Shown here piece by piece: positions 15,358-23,181 of a stretch of 35,986 bases of DNA. The translations under genes were made by a program, and so were the position numbers. Within the stretch, counting starts at the first letter, position 1; the number at the start of each line of letters is the position of its first letter. Source of the stretch: CAMQRS01 sp964370065 (GTDB lineage Bacteria; Bacillota_I; Bacilli_A; Erysipelotrichales; Erysipelotrichaceae); NCBI GenBank assembly GCA_964370065.1, contig CAYJGK010000018.1:1-35986 (forward strand), in the 5' to 3' direction. The notes under the pieces are model-generated. The model was not told the DNA's origin. It saw only the letters and a list, made by a program, of their open reading frames with translations, and made no database searches.

Positions 15358-15681
15358 ATATAGTAATTGAATTAAATTATGGATAAGAGCAAGTAAACGA
15401 AGTTGAAAGTCATCATCTACTGAACGGAATAAATGTATTAATTTAGCTTCTTTTTTGTTGAGTAGCAAGTCGTCGGTTGGTTTGGTGTTGTATACGCGAT
15501 TTAAATCAATATGTAAATAGTGGCAAATTTTAATCGTTGTTTCGATATCGGGCAAACGCTTGTTGCATACGTAGTTATTGAATGTAGAATAGGAAATGTT
15601 TAATGCATCTGCAACATCTTTTTGCTTTAATCCTTTAACTTCGATTTGATTTGCAATTAAATCACCGATTTTGATTCTCAT
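15349..15681 (-). CDS. XRE-family transcriptional regulator
   Basis: 110 residues. The N-terminal helix-turn-helix reads IGDLIANQIEVKGLKQKDVADALNI.. then SYSTFNNYVCNKRLPDIET, the Cro/C1 type. A C-terminal part of about 40 residues (LLNKKEAKLIHLFRSVDDDFQLRLL) resembles the tail that follows the HTH in many Firmicute XRE proteins. I chose ATG 15681 because AGAGGTG lies just before it and the product begins at the HTH. A longer reading from 15795 would add 38 hydrophobic, unrelated residues. It is divergent from the anchored RraB-like protein gene, which it may control. Confidence 0.85.
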   Translation of the reverse strand: MRIKIGDLIANQIEVKGLKQKDVADALNISYSTFNNYVCNKRLPDIETTIKICHYLHIDLNRVYNTKPTDDLLLNKKEAKLIHLFRSVDDDFQLRLLALIHNLIQLLYKK

Positions 15682-15836
15682 AACATCACCTCTTCTGTGA
15701 ATATTATATAAAAAAATATGCAATACGTGGCTATAGTCCACAAAATGTAGATTTAACAATATGATACCCAATATAGATGTAAAAAAACAACTCACTTACT
15801 GAAAGTTATGGTATAATGAATGAAAGGAGGGTTTGT
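15682..15836. promoter_or_regulatory. Divergent promoter region with a GTGG/CCAC repeat
   Basis: For the rightward gene there is an extended -10, TGGTATAAT (15809-15817), and a leader of only about 13 bases. For the leftward gene, TATAAT can be read on the minus strand near 15701-15706. Upstream of it, GTGG (15727-15730) and CCAC (15738-15741) bracket CTATAGT, a near-palindrome close to the -35 position. That makes it a candidate autoregulatory operator for the XRE protein (inference). Confidence 0.45.
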
Positions 15837-16346
15837 ATGAAGAAAAGTAAAATAATTTTAACTACAGCAATTGCAACCCTTGCTGTAGGAACTGTCGCGT
15901 GCTTAGCTTTAAGAGCTAAGAGGAAAGGTAGTTGCCCGTTTTGTATCGAGGACGAATTAGATGAATTTGATACATCGTTAGAGTGTGATACAGCCGATTT
16001 TGATGCCGTAAGTGAAACCGCTTCTTACCCTAATCTAAGCGAGGAAGATATGGCACGTTTGAATGAATTAAGTGAAGAGCAATTTGTGAAAGTAGATGCG
16101 CTTGAAAATACGGAAGAAAGAGCGATTCAACACACGATTCATTTTACACAAAGTGAAGCGCTAGAACATTTCAAAAATGAAGTGATTAATGAAGGATATG
16201 TGGTAACTTCGGGAATGGAAGATAATGAGTTATTAGTATTAAATATTTCATTAATGGACAGTGATTTAATTTTAAGCAGAATTTTCCACTTAGCTAATTT
16301 AGCGAAGACGAATGGTGGAGAATACGTGAAATGGATTGTGAAGTAA
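15837..16346 (+). CDS. Membrane-anchored protein with RraB-like C-terminal domain, function unknown
   Basis: 169 residues. An N-terminal hydrophobic helix (about 6-25, with Cys22) anchors it, and a short basic stretch RAKRKG follows. A CPFC motif and a strongly acidic segment of about 60 residues come next. The C-terminal 70 residues (FTQSEALEHFKNEVINEGY, then VTSGMEDNELLVLNIS, then ILSRIFHLANLAKTNGGEY) resemble the layout of the RraB/DUF695 fold, whose end is typically LAxxxGGxYDGW. The match is distant and only by eye. RraB in E. coli inhibits RNase E, but no function is claimed here. AAAGGAGGG lies 5 bases before ATG 15837. A strong terminator follows, so it is a single-gene unit. Confidence 0.7.
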   Translation: MKKSKIILTTAIATLAVGTVACLALRAKRKGSCPFCIEDELDEFDTSLECDTADFDAVSETASYPNLSEEDMARLNELSEEQFVKVDALENTEERAIQHTIHFTQSEALEHFKNEVINEGYVVTSGMEDNELLVLNISLMDSDLILSRIFHLANLAKTNGGEYVKWIVK

Positions 16347-16349
16347 TTT

Positions 16350-16377
16350 AAAAACTAACTATTTAGTTAGTTTTTTT
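16350..16377 (+). terminator. Terminator after the RraB-like protein gene
   Basis: An 11-bp perfect stem, AAAAACTAACT (16350-16360) and AGTTAGTTTTT (16365-16375), with loop ATTT and continuing T. Confidence 0.92.
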
Positions 16378-16404
16378 GCTATTAAAGTTGTTTTTGTGTA
16401 TAAT
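16376..16404 (+). promoter_or_regulatory. Promoter of the ecfA1-ecfA2-ecfT-truA operon
   Basis: TTGCTA (16376-16381) and TATAAT (16399-16404) are 17 bases apart. The -35 begins in the T-run of the preceding terminator. The leader is about 15 bases. Confidence 0.7.
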
Positions 16405-16426
16405 CTATATGTTTTGAGGTGAAAAA

Positions 16427-17254
16427 ATGGGTGTTATAAAAGTAAAAAATTTAAATTTCTCTTATGATGAAAATCAAAAAGTATTACACGATTTATCTTT
16501 TGAAGTGAAAAAGGGAAGTTATACAACAATTGTTGGGCACAATGGAAGTGGAAAAAGTACACTAGCTAAATTACTGGTGGGACTTTTAAAAGCTGATGAT
16601 GGCGAAATTTTGATTGCTGATAGGCAGTTAAATGAAGAAACGATATATAAAATTAGAGAACAAATAGGAGTCGTTTTTCAAAACCCAGATAATCAATTTA
16701 TTGGTTCCACTGTAGCTGATGATATTGCCTTTGGATTAGAAAATCAATGCATTCCTAGCGATATGATGCAAAAGAAAATAGAGCAATTTTCTAGTTTAGT
16801 GGGTATGAGTGAATATTTATTAAGCGAACCCACTAAATTAAGTGGTGGACAAAAACAAAGAGTGGCGATTGCAGGGGTGCTAGCCATGAATTTAAATGTG
16901 ATTATTTTGGATGAAGCAACAAGTATGCTTGATCCTAAAGGAAAAGAAGATATCAAGCAATTGATTAATGCTTTACATAAAGATCGCGAAATGACAATTA
17001 TCTCTATTACTCATGATATGGAAGAAGTCACTAATAGTGATTATGTGATTGTTCTAAATGAGGGAAAAATTTTAAGTGAAGGAAAACCAGAAACTGTTTT
17101 ATTTGAAGAAGAAACTTTACAAACTGCACAACTTGACTTGCCACATGCTATAAAATTCCAAAAAGCTCTAGTTGAGGCTGGACTTGATGTAAAACAACAA
17201 ATTCAATTAGAAGGGGTGGTAGCTGATTTATGCCGATTATATTCGAAAAATTAA
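16427..17254 (+). CDS. ecfA1: ECF transporter ATPase subunit A1
   Basis: 275 residues, one of two ATPases of a group II energy-coupling-factor vitamin importer. Motifs are Walker A GHNGSGKS (37-44), Q-loop VFQNPDNQFIGS (83-94), signature LSGGQ (138-142), Walker B with IILDEA (159-164) and the switch His in SITHDMEE. The NPDNQ wording after the Q is typical of EcfA1. The substrate-specific S component is not in the window, so different S proteins encoded elsewhere would share this module. GAGGTG precedes ATG 16427. The gene overlaps ecfA2 by 25 bases. Confidence 0.95.
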   Translation: MGVIKVKNLNFSYDENQKVLHDLSFEVKKGSYTTIVGHNGSGKSTLAKLLVGLLKADDGEILIADRQLNEETIYKIREQIGVVFQNPDNQFIGSTVADDIAFGLENQCIPSDMMQKKIEQFSSLVGMSEYLLSEPTKLSGGQKQRVAIAGVLAMNLNVIILDEATSMLDPKGKEDIKQLINALHKDREMTIISITHDMEEVTNSDYVIVLNEGKILSEGKPETVLFEEETLQTAQLDLPHAIKFQKALVEAGLDVKQQIQLEGVVADLCRLYSKN

Positions 17255-18093
17255 CACATATCTATGATGTACAAATGACAACTTCGCAAGTTGCTTTACA
17301 TGAAGTAGATTTAACAATTAAAGATAATAGTTTTACTGCTGTTATAGGAGAAACAGGAAGTGGTAAATCAACATTAGTGCAGCATATTAATGCATTGCTG
17401 TTACCCACTGAGGGACTGGTAAAGGTAGATGAATTCACCGTTACAAACAATAAAAAAAAGAATAAAAACTTAAAAGCGTTACGAAAAAAAGTAGGGGTTG
17501 TTTTTCAATTTCCTGAATATCAATTATTTGAAGAAACAATTTTGAAAGATATTATTTTTGGGCCTAAAAATTTTGGCATGAATGAAGCACAAGCCGTTGA
17601 AAAAGCAAAAGAAGTTATTAAAATGGTAGGATTAGATGAAAGTTTTTTAGAAAGAAATCCATTTAATTTAAGTGGTGGTCAAAAAAGAAGAGTTGCAATT
17701 GCAGGAATTTTAGCGGCTGATCCGGATGTCTTAGTGCTGGATGAACCCACAGCGGGATTAGATCCACAAGGGGCGAAAGAAATGATGTTGTTATTTAAAA
17801 CGTTGCATAGCAAACATAATAAAACAATTATTATGGTAACTCACGATATGGAACATGTATTTAATTACTCCAAACATGTAATTGTTATGAAGGATGGAAG
17901 AGTGGATAAGACTTGTACGACAGCAACATTTTTCAAAGATATTAATTACTTGCAACAAATGTCAATAAAATTACCTTTTATTGTAGAAGTAAAACGATTG
18001 CTAAAAGAACAAGGTATCGTGATTGAAAAACAAACAACTTCTTTAAAAAGTTTAATTAAACAAATTAAAGAGGAGGTAAATACTCATGAATAA
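17230..18093 (+). CDS. ecfA2: ECF transporter ATPase subunit A2
   Basis: 287 residues, the second ATPase of the module. Motifs are Walker A GETGSGKS (40-47), Q-loop VFQFPEYQLFEET (91-103), signature LSGGQ (147-151), Walker B VLDEPTAGLD (169-178) and switch VTHDMEHV. The FPEYQLFEET wording is typical of EcfA2. It is longer than EcfA1 at the C-terminus, which probably contacts EcfT. It overlaps ecfA1 by 25 bases and ecfT by 8, so translation is likely coupled and the subunits are made in fixed ratio. Confidence 0.95.
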   Translation: MPIIFEKLTHIYDVQMTTSQVALHEVDLTIKDNSFTAVIGETGSGKSTLVQHINALLLPTEGLVKVDEFTVTNNKKKNKNLKALRKKVGVVFQFPEYQLFEETILKDIIFGPKNFGMNEAQAVEKAKEVIKMVGLDESFLERNPFNLSGGQKRRVAIAGILAADPDVLVLDEPTAGLDPQGAKEMMLLFKTLHSKHNKTIIMVTHDMEHVFNYSKHVIVMKDGRVDKTCTTATFFKDINYLQQMSIKLPFIVEVKRLLKEQGIVIEKQTTSLKSLIKQIKEEVNTHE

Positions 18094-18895
18094 TATTGTG
18101 TTTGGACGTTATATTGGCTTAGATTCCGTTATGCATCGTATGGATCCTAGAGCTAAAATTATGGCCATGTTATTTTTTATTATTGCTATCTTTATTCCAT
18201 CAGGAGTATTGGGTTATGTATTAATAGGAGTTGTATTGCTAGATGGAATATTTTTATCTAAGCTACATTTATCATACATTGTAAAAGCAATGAAACCAAT
18301 GTTAATAATGATGTTATTTTTATTAATTGTAAATGTATTTGTGATTCAAAATGGAGAAGTTTTAACTACTGTTGCAGGTGTTAAAATTTATGATAAAGCG
18401 ATTTATCAAACTTTATATATTGTAATTCGTTTATTGTTTATGATTAGTATTACAACACTACTAACAGCAACTACAAAACCTTTAGAATTGACTTTAGCAA
18501 TTGAAGATTTACTTGCACCATTTAAAAAAGTTGGAGTACCAGCTCATGTGATTGCAATGATGATTTCTATTGCATTGCGATACATTCCTACGTTAATAGA
18601 GGAAACACAGCGCATTATGAAAGCGCAAGTAAGTCGTGGTGTGGATTTAGAAGAAGGCTCATTTAAAGAGAAAATAGGAGCGATTTTGTCTTTAATTATT
18701 CCGTTGTTCATTTCTTCATTCCAGCGTGCGGAGGACTTAGCGAGTGCAATGGAAGCAAGAGGGTATGATCCAGATAAAAACAGAACTCGATATCATCAAT
18801 TGAAAATGCGTTTATCAGATTACTTTTTTATTCTATTCTCTGCAGTGATTCTAGTTTTAGTCATTTTGATTAAACTGGTATTCTATGCGGTTTAA
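18086..18895 (+). CDS. ecfT: ECF transporter transmembrane subunit T
   Basis: 269 residues of the CbiQ/EcfT family. About five to six hydrophobic helices are visible (for example about 26-60, 71-93, 107-130, 241-266). The long cytoplasmic coupling region carries the Ala-Arg-Gly signatures: KAQVSRGVDLEEG and AMEARGYDPDKNRT. The two Ala-Arg/Ser-Arg motifs dock into the ATPase grooves. AGGAGG lies within the end of ecfA2. The gene overlaps truA by 11 bases. Confidence 0.95.
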   Translation: MNNIVFGRYIGLDSVMHRMDPRAKIMAMLFFIIAIFIPSGVLGYVLIGVVLLDGIFLSKLHLSYIVKAMKPMLIMMLFLLIVNVFVIQNGEVLTTVAGVKIYDKAIYQTLYIVIRLLFMISITTLLTATTKPLELTLAIEDLLAPFKKVGVPAHVIAMMISIALRYIPTLIEETQRIMKAQVSRGVDLEEGSFKEKIGAILSLIIPLFISSFQRAEDLASAMEARGYDPDKNRTRYHQLKMRLSDYFFILFSAVILVLVILIKLVFYAV

Positions 18896-19619
18896 AGTGG
18901 TTGTAGCCTATCAAGGAAATGCTTATGCTGGTTGGCAGACGCAACACCTTGGTAACAGCGTGCAAGAAGAAATCGAAGGTGTACTCAAACAAATTCATAA
19001 ATACGATGTGGAAATTGTAGCGAGTGGAAGAACGGATGCTAAAGTGCATGCACTAGGTCAAGTGTTTCATTTCGATACACAATTAGATATTGACGCATAC
19101 GGTGTTAAATGTGCATTAAACGCGCTATTGAGTAAGCGAATACGGGTGCAAAGTGTGAGTGCTGTAGGGAATGATTTTCATGCTCGCTTTCATGCTACTA
19201 GTAAACGATATGACTACTATGTATCAAACGATATAGAAAATCCGTTCATTGATGATTTTATGGGTAAAGAAGAAAAAAAGTTACAACTTGATGCAATGCA
19301 ACAAGCGGCTCGCATATTAATCGGTACACATGACTTTACCACTTTTACAAGTGCCCGAATTGATGAACGTAAAAGTAGAATCAAAACAATCTACAACATT
19401 GAGATTAAGCAAGAGGGACATACCACACACTTTATTTTTGAAGGAAATGGTTTTTTGCGCTACATGGTACGAATGCTAACGCAAACTTTAATTGAAGTAG
19501 GAAAAGGGAGAATTAGTGTTGACCACGTCAAAGTGATGTTAAAAGCAAAAGATAAACATGCATGTAAATTTAAAGCAAACCCTTGTGGATTGTATCTAGT
19601 AAATGTATGTTATGAATAA
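18885..19619 (+). CDS. truA: tRNA pseudouridine(38-40) synthase
   Basis: 244 residues. It makes pseudouridine at positions 38-40 in the tRNA anticodon arm (EC 5.4.99.12). The catalytic Asp51 is in SGRTDAKVHALGQ. FHARFHATSKRYDYYV and GNGFLRYMVRMLTQTLIEVGKG are the other family signatures. The order ecfA-ecfA-ecfT-truA is the same as in Bacillus, where it follows the ribosomal protein cluster. Here the block instead ends in a terminator. Confidence 0.96.
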   Translation: MRFKVVVAYQGNAYAGWQTQHLGNSVQEEIEGVLKQIHKYDVEIVASGRTDAKVHALGQVFHFDTQLDIDAYGVKCALNALLSKRIRVQSVSAVGNDFHARFHATSKRYDYYVSNDIENPFIDDFMGKEEKKLQLDAMQQAARILIGTHDFTTFTSARIDERKSRIKTIYNIEIKQEGHTTHFIFEGNGFLRYMVRMLTQTLIEVGKGRISVDHVKVMLKAKDKHACKFKANPCGLYLVNVCYE

Positions 19620-19623
19620 ACAT

Positions 19624-19660
19624 AAACAGTATCATTGTGTTATAATGATACTGTTTTTAG
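19624..19660 (+). terminator. Terminator of the ecf-truA operon with a promoter inside it
   Basis: A 13-bp perfect stem, AAACAGTATCATT (19624-19636) and AATGATACTGTTT (19644-19656), with a 7-base loop and a short T-run. The loop and the first bases of the right arm spell TGTTATAAT (19638-19646), a perfect extended -10 for the next gene. Transcription from it would start near 19653, inside the right arm. Confidence 0.85.
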
Positions 19661-19672
19661 GAGGTTTTCAAT

Positions 19673-20458
19673 ATGAAAAGGAATTATCATACACACACAA
19701 CAAGGTGTCATCATGCTAATGATTGTGATGAACAATATGTGCGAAGTGCCATTCGCGCAGGATTTAGCGAATTGGGATTTAGTGACCATAGCCCATGGAA
19801 ATATAATAGTGCTTTTATACCTACGATTCGTATGGAACTTAGTGAATTTGATGAGTACTATCAAAGTATTGCCTCTTTAAAAGAAAAATATAAAAAACAA
19901 ATTAATATAAAAATAGGGTTGGAATGTGAATACTATCCTCGTTACGAAAAATGGTTGCGACAATTTGTACAGGAAAAGCAACTAGACTATATTATCTTAG
20001 GTGTTCACTTCGATGGAAGTGATGAAGATGGGGTTTATTTTGGACATCATTGTAATAAGGATAGAAATTTAGATCGTTATATTGAATTGTGTAAGCAAGG
20101 AGTGGATACTGAAATGTATTCCTATTTAGCACATCCTGATTTATTTATGCGAGGTAGAAAAAAATTTGATGCGTATGCAGCGCAAAAGAGTCTTGAGTTA
20201 TGCGAATACTGTAAACAACATAATATGCCATTAGAATATAATTTAGAAGGCATGCGAGTGGATGAAATATATGGAACGACATCTTATCCTCATGCAGGTT
20301 TTTGGAAAATTGCTGCACAGGTAGGGAATGATGTTATTATTGGGTTTGATGCACACGAAGCTCGTTCGTTAGAAGAGGGAAAATACTATAAAAAAGCAAT
20401 TTATGATTTAGAGAAGTTAGGCATGCGAATCATTACGCAACTACCTTACCGTTTTTAA
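19673..20458 (+). CDS. PHP-domain histidinol-phosphatase-type phosphoesterase
   Basis: 261 residues of the PHP phosphoesterase superfamily, HisJ/HisK type. Metal ligands in order: YHTHTTRCHHA (His6, His8, His14 region), SDHSPW, GLECEYYP (Glu), ILGVHFDG (His), LAHPDLF (His) and GFDAHEAR (Asp, His). The protein would remove phosphate from L-histidinol phosphate or a similar small substrate. No histidine biosynthesis genes are in the window, so the physiological substrate is open. TTAGGAGG lies 8 bases before the ATG, and the promoter sits in the truA terminator. Confidence 0.85.
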   Translation: MKRNYHTHTTRCHHANDCDEQYVRSAIRAGFSELGFSDHSPWKYNSAFIPTIRMELSEFDEYYQSIASLKEKYKKQINIKIGLECEYYPRYEKWLRQFVQEKQLDYIILGVHFDGSDEDGVYFGHHCNKDRNLDRYIELCKQGVDTEMYSYLAHPDLFMRGRKKFDAYAAQKSLELCEYCKQHNMPLEYNLEGMRVDEIYGTTSYPHAGFWKIAAQVGNDVIIGFDAHEARSLEEGKYYKKAIYDLEKLGMRIITQLPYRF

Positions 20459-20483
20459 ATTTCATTTCAAATGAATTGAAATT
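20458..20483. repeat. Imperfect inverted repeat overlapping the cysS -35 element
   Basis: AATTTCATTTCA and TGAATTGAAATT flank two bases and pair with one mismatch. The repeat starts at the stop codon of the PHP gene and runs into the TTGAAA -35. It could be a weak terminator for the PHP gene or a regulator site. There is no T-run. Confidence 0.4.
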
Positions 20484-20504
20484 ATATAGCTGAATTGTTA
20501 TACT
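20476..20504 (+). promoter_or_regulatory. Promoter of the cysS T-box transcript
   Basis: TTGAAA (20476-20481) and TATACT (20499-20504) are exactly 17 bases apart, and TG stands one base before the -10 (extended). The start would be near 20511, just before the T-box stem I. Confidence 0.85.
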
Positions 20505-20510
20505 ATAAAA

Positions 20511-20694
20511 AACTGATGATAAAGGAATAGAATCGATAGATAGAAGCATAGAGAATCTTTGTTTGGTGGAAAAAGATGATACTAGTATCGAAAATGCCCC
20601 TTTTAGGTAATCGTAAATCGGCGTTAACGATATAGAGTTGCAAGTAGAGTGGAACCGTGTTTATGACACCTCTATACCGAGGTGTTTTTATTTT
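20511..20694 (+). promoter_or_regulatory. T-box leader (cysteine) controlling cysS
   Basis: The T-box sequence AGAGTGGAACCGTG is at 20646-20659. The stem I distal region is recognisable (AGAGAATCTTTG..GGTGG, about 20550-20572). A Cys codon TGC at 20595-20597, in GAAAATGCCCC, is the likely specifier. The bases TGGA in the T-box predict a tRNA with discriminator U, and tRNA-Cys has U73, which supports the cysteine assignment independently. A terminator stem ACACCTC (20666-20672) and GAGGTGT (20679-20685) followed by TTTTATTTT completes the switch. Uncharged tRNA-Cys would stabilise the antiterminator and allow cysS and the genes behind it to be transcribed. Confidence 0.93.
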
Positions 20695-20706
20695 GGAGGA
20701 AAGAAA

Positions 20707-22044
20707 ATGATAAAGTTATATAATTCATTAACAAACAAATTAGAAATATTTAAACCGATTAAAGAAGGAGAAGTTAGTTTATATGTATGTGGACCTACAG
20801 TGTATAATTATCCACATATTGGAAATGCTAGACCAATGATTGTTTTTGATACGTTTAAGAAAATGTTTGAAGCAAGTGATTATCAAGTACGCTACATCTC
20901 TAATTTTACAGATGTAGATGACAAAATTATTAATAAGGCGATTGAAGAAAATGTAGAAGAGCGTGTTATTAGTGAAACATATATTGAGGCCTATAATGCA
21001 GATCGCCAATCATTACATGTGGATATGCCAGAGGCAACACCAAAAGTAACTGAAACAATGGATGACATTATTGCGTTTATCGATTCGTTAGTACAAGCTG
21101 GATTTGCATATGAAATAGATGGAGATGTATACTTTAGAGTAAGTAAAGTAGATTCGTATGGACAATTGAGCAAACAAAAAATTGATGACTTATTAGTGGG
21201 TGCACGTATTGATGAAAACAGTAAAAAAGAAAATCCTTTAGACTTTACTTTATGGAAACAAACGCAAGTAGGAATCAAATGGGATAGCCCTTGGTCAAAA
21301 GGAAGACCGGGATGGCATACGGAGTGTGTCGTTATGATTCAAAAAGAATTTAAAACTAACAAAATTGATATTCATGGTGGTGGACTGGATTTAAAATTTC
21401 CGCATCATGAAAATGAAATGGCTCAATCTTGTGCTTTGCAACAAGGGAGTATTGCAAATTATTGGTTGCATAATGGAATGATTAATATTGATGGTATGAA
21501 AATGTCTAAATCATTAGGAAATGTGATTTGGGCGAAAGATATCGTATCTAAACTAGGTGCGAACTTAGTGCGTTGGATTGTATTATCTACACATTACCGT
21601 AGTCCACTGAATTTTAATGATGATACAATTGAAAGTGGAAGAAAAGAATTAGAAAAAATTACTAACTCATTAAAGCAAAGTTATGTTAAAATGGAGTTGT
21701 CAAACAATCGTATACATAGCAGTGAAGATAAGGAATTATTTGGGTCATTCTTACTTGCCTTACAAGATGATTTAAATACTCCTAATGCATTTAAAGCGTT
21801 GTTCGATGCCAATAAATCATTAAATGCAGCTCTTCGAGTGAAAGAGATAAATTATGAGGAACTGGGCTCTATTGTTGCAGCAATAGAACATATGCTTACT
21901 ATCCTAGGTATTCATGTGGATCGAATTGTTTTAAATGAAGATGACAAACAACTATATACAAGTTGGAAAGAAGCGGTAGCGAATAAAGATTATGTTTCTG
22001 CCGATGATTATCGTGCGAAGTTGATGGAAAGAGGAATTATCTAA
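20707..22044 (+). CDS. cysS: Cysteinyl-tRNA synthetase
   Basis: 445 residues, class I synthetase (EC 6.1.1.16). Zinc ligand Cys28 in YVCGPT, HIGN (37-40) as the HIGH motif, further zinc ligands in HTECVV and FPHHENE, and KMSKS at 265-269. The C-terminal helical domain is somewhat short but complete. GGAGG precedes ATG 20707. A longer reading from 20638 would begin inside the T-box and is rejected. The stop codon shares a base with the start of mrnC. Confidence 0.97.
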   Translation: MIKLYNSLTNKLEIFKPIKEGEVSLYVCGPTVYNYPHIGNARPMIVFDTFKKMFEASDYQVRYISNFTDVDDKIINKAIEENVEERVISETYIEAYNADRQSLHVDMPEATPKVTETMDDIIAFIDSLVQAGFAYEIDGDVYFRVSKVDSYGQLSKQKIDDLLVGARIDENSKKENPLDFTLWKQTQVGIKWDSPWSKGRPGWHTECVVMIQKEFKTNKIDIHGGGLDLKFPHHENEMAQSCALQQGSIANYWLHNGMINIDGMKMSKSLGNVIWAKDIVSKLGANLVRWIVLSTHYRSPLNFNDDTIESGRKELEKITNSLKQSYVKMELSNNRIHSSEDKELFGSFLLALQDDLNTPNAFKALFDANKSLNAALRVKEINYEELGSIVAAIEHMLTILGIHVDRIVLNEDDKQLYTSWKEAVANKDYVSADDYRAKLMERGII

Positions 22045-22430
22045 TGGAAATAGTGCCGTATAACGGAAATACTTTAGCCTATGTTGGAGATGCCGTCATG
22101 TCACTTCAAGTCAGAAATTATTTGGTAGGAGTTAAAAATATTCAAAGACCTAAACAACTTCAAGTGGAAAGTGTCGAATTTGTCAGTGCAAAAGCGCAGG
22201 CTAAATTTCTTCAGATGATGGTATCTGATGGAATATTAAGCGAAGATGAACTTTCTATGGTTAAGCGCGGAAGAAATGCTAAATCAGATAGTGTAGCGAA
22301 AAATGTTGATGTAACAACATATCGGATTGCCACAGGGTTAGAAGCGTTATGGGGATACTTGTATTTGAGCCATCGCCATGCGCGTTTAGAAGAATTATGG
22401 CAATACATTATTGAAAAGAATGGAGAATAA
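22044..22430 (+). CDS. mrnC: Mini-ribonuclease III
   Basis: 128 residues: an RNase III catalytic domain alone, without the double-stranded-RNA-binding domain. The signature LAYVGDAVMSLQVRNYL (11-27) carries the acidic residue of the active site. The second acidic site is ATGLEALWGYLYL. In Bacillus this enzyme trims the ends of 23S rRNA precursor. The start overlaps the cysS stop by one base, so translation is coupled. The order cysS-mrnC-rlmB is conserved in Firmicutes. Confidence 0.93.
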   Translation: MEIVPYNGNTLAYVGDAVMSLQVRNYLVGVKNIQRPKQLQVESVEFVSAKAQAKFLQMMVSDGILSEDELSMVKRGRNAKSDSVAKNVDVTTYRIATGLEALWGYLYLSHRHARLEELWQYIIEKNGE

Positions 22431-22431
22431 C

Positions 22432-23181
22432 ATGGGACAATTTGTTTATGGAAAAAATGTAGTCAAACAATTATTAGCCGATGATAAAAAAATATATGAA
22501 ATTATTTTGATAGAAGGCTTTAAAGACCAAGCCTTAGAAAAGGCGATACAAGCAAAACATATCAAACGCACATATATGAATCGTAAAAAAATGGATCAAA
22601 AATTAGAGGGAAATCACCAAGGGATAGCTGCCTATATCGATGACTATAAAACATATAGTATTGATGAAATTGTAGAAGCTATACCAAGTGGAAAAACACC
22701 CCTACTTGTTATGTTAGATGGGATTGAAGATCCACACAACTTAGGAGCTATTTTAAGAACTTGTGATTGTATTGGAGTAGATGGAGTGATTATAGGAAAA
22801 CATCGTAGTGTGTCTTTAACACCGACGGTTGCAAAAGTTTCCACTGGTGCGATTGATAGTGTGAAAGTGGCTACTGTTACGAACCTGTCCAAAACATTAC
22901 AAGATTTAAAAAATAGAGGATATTGGGTTGCTGGAGCGGATATAGACAAAGCACAAGATTATCGTAGTGCTTCCTATGACATGCCATTTGTGCTAGTTAT
23001 CGGTAGTGAGGGATTTGGAATCTCTACGTTAGTAAAAAAGAATTGTGATTTTTGTATTAAACTTCCTATGTTAGGGAAAGTAACATCTTTGAATGCATCT
23101 GTTGCTTGTGGTATTTTATTATATGAAATACATGCGCAAAGGCAAATGGACAACAAAGGTAATAAAGGTGGAAAAATCTAG
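22432..23181 (+). CDS. rlmB: 23S rRNA (guanosine-2'-O)-methyltransferase, SpoU/TrmH family
   Basis: 249 residues. The N-terminal substrate-binding domain begins FVYGKNVVKQLL and ends HQGIAAY. The trefoil-knot SPOUT domain carries motif 1 LDGIEDPHNLGAILRTCD, motif 2 IGSEGFGIS, and motif 3 LPMLGKVTSLNASVACGILLYE. It would methylate the ribose of a 23S rRNA guanosine (G2251 in E. coli numbering); some Bacillus members of the family modify other positions. ATG 22432 is chosen over 22411, because the family begins at GQFVYGKN and GGAG precedes it. It overlaps the sigma factor gene. Confidence 0.93.
   Translation: MGQFVYGKNVVKQLLADDKKIYEIILIEGFKDQALEKAIQAKHIKRTYMNRKKMDQKLEGNHQGIAAYIDDYKTYSIDEIVEAIPSGKTPLLVMLDGIEDPHNLGAILRTCDCIGVDGVIIGKHRSVSLTPTVAKVSTGAIDSVKVATVTNLSKTLQDLKNRGYWVAGADIDKAQDYRSASYDMPFVLVIGSEGFGISTLVKKNCDFCIKLPMLGKVTSLNASVACGILLYEIHAQRQMDNKGNKGGKI

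Noticed and set aside
15682..15795. N-terminal extension of the XRE regulator by 38 residues
   Set aside because: The extension is hydrophobic and unrelated to the family. A good ribosome-binding site stands before ATG 15681, and the extra region contains the divergent promoter elements.
20638..20706. N-terminal extension of cysS
   Set aside because: It would be translated from the T-box and its terminator. The family begins at MIKLYNSLT, and GGAGG precedes ATG 20707.
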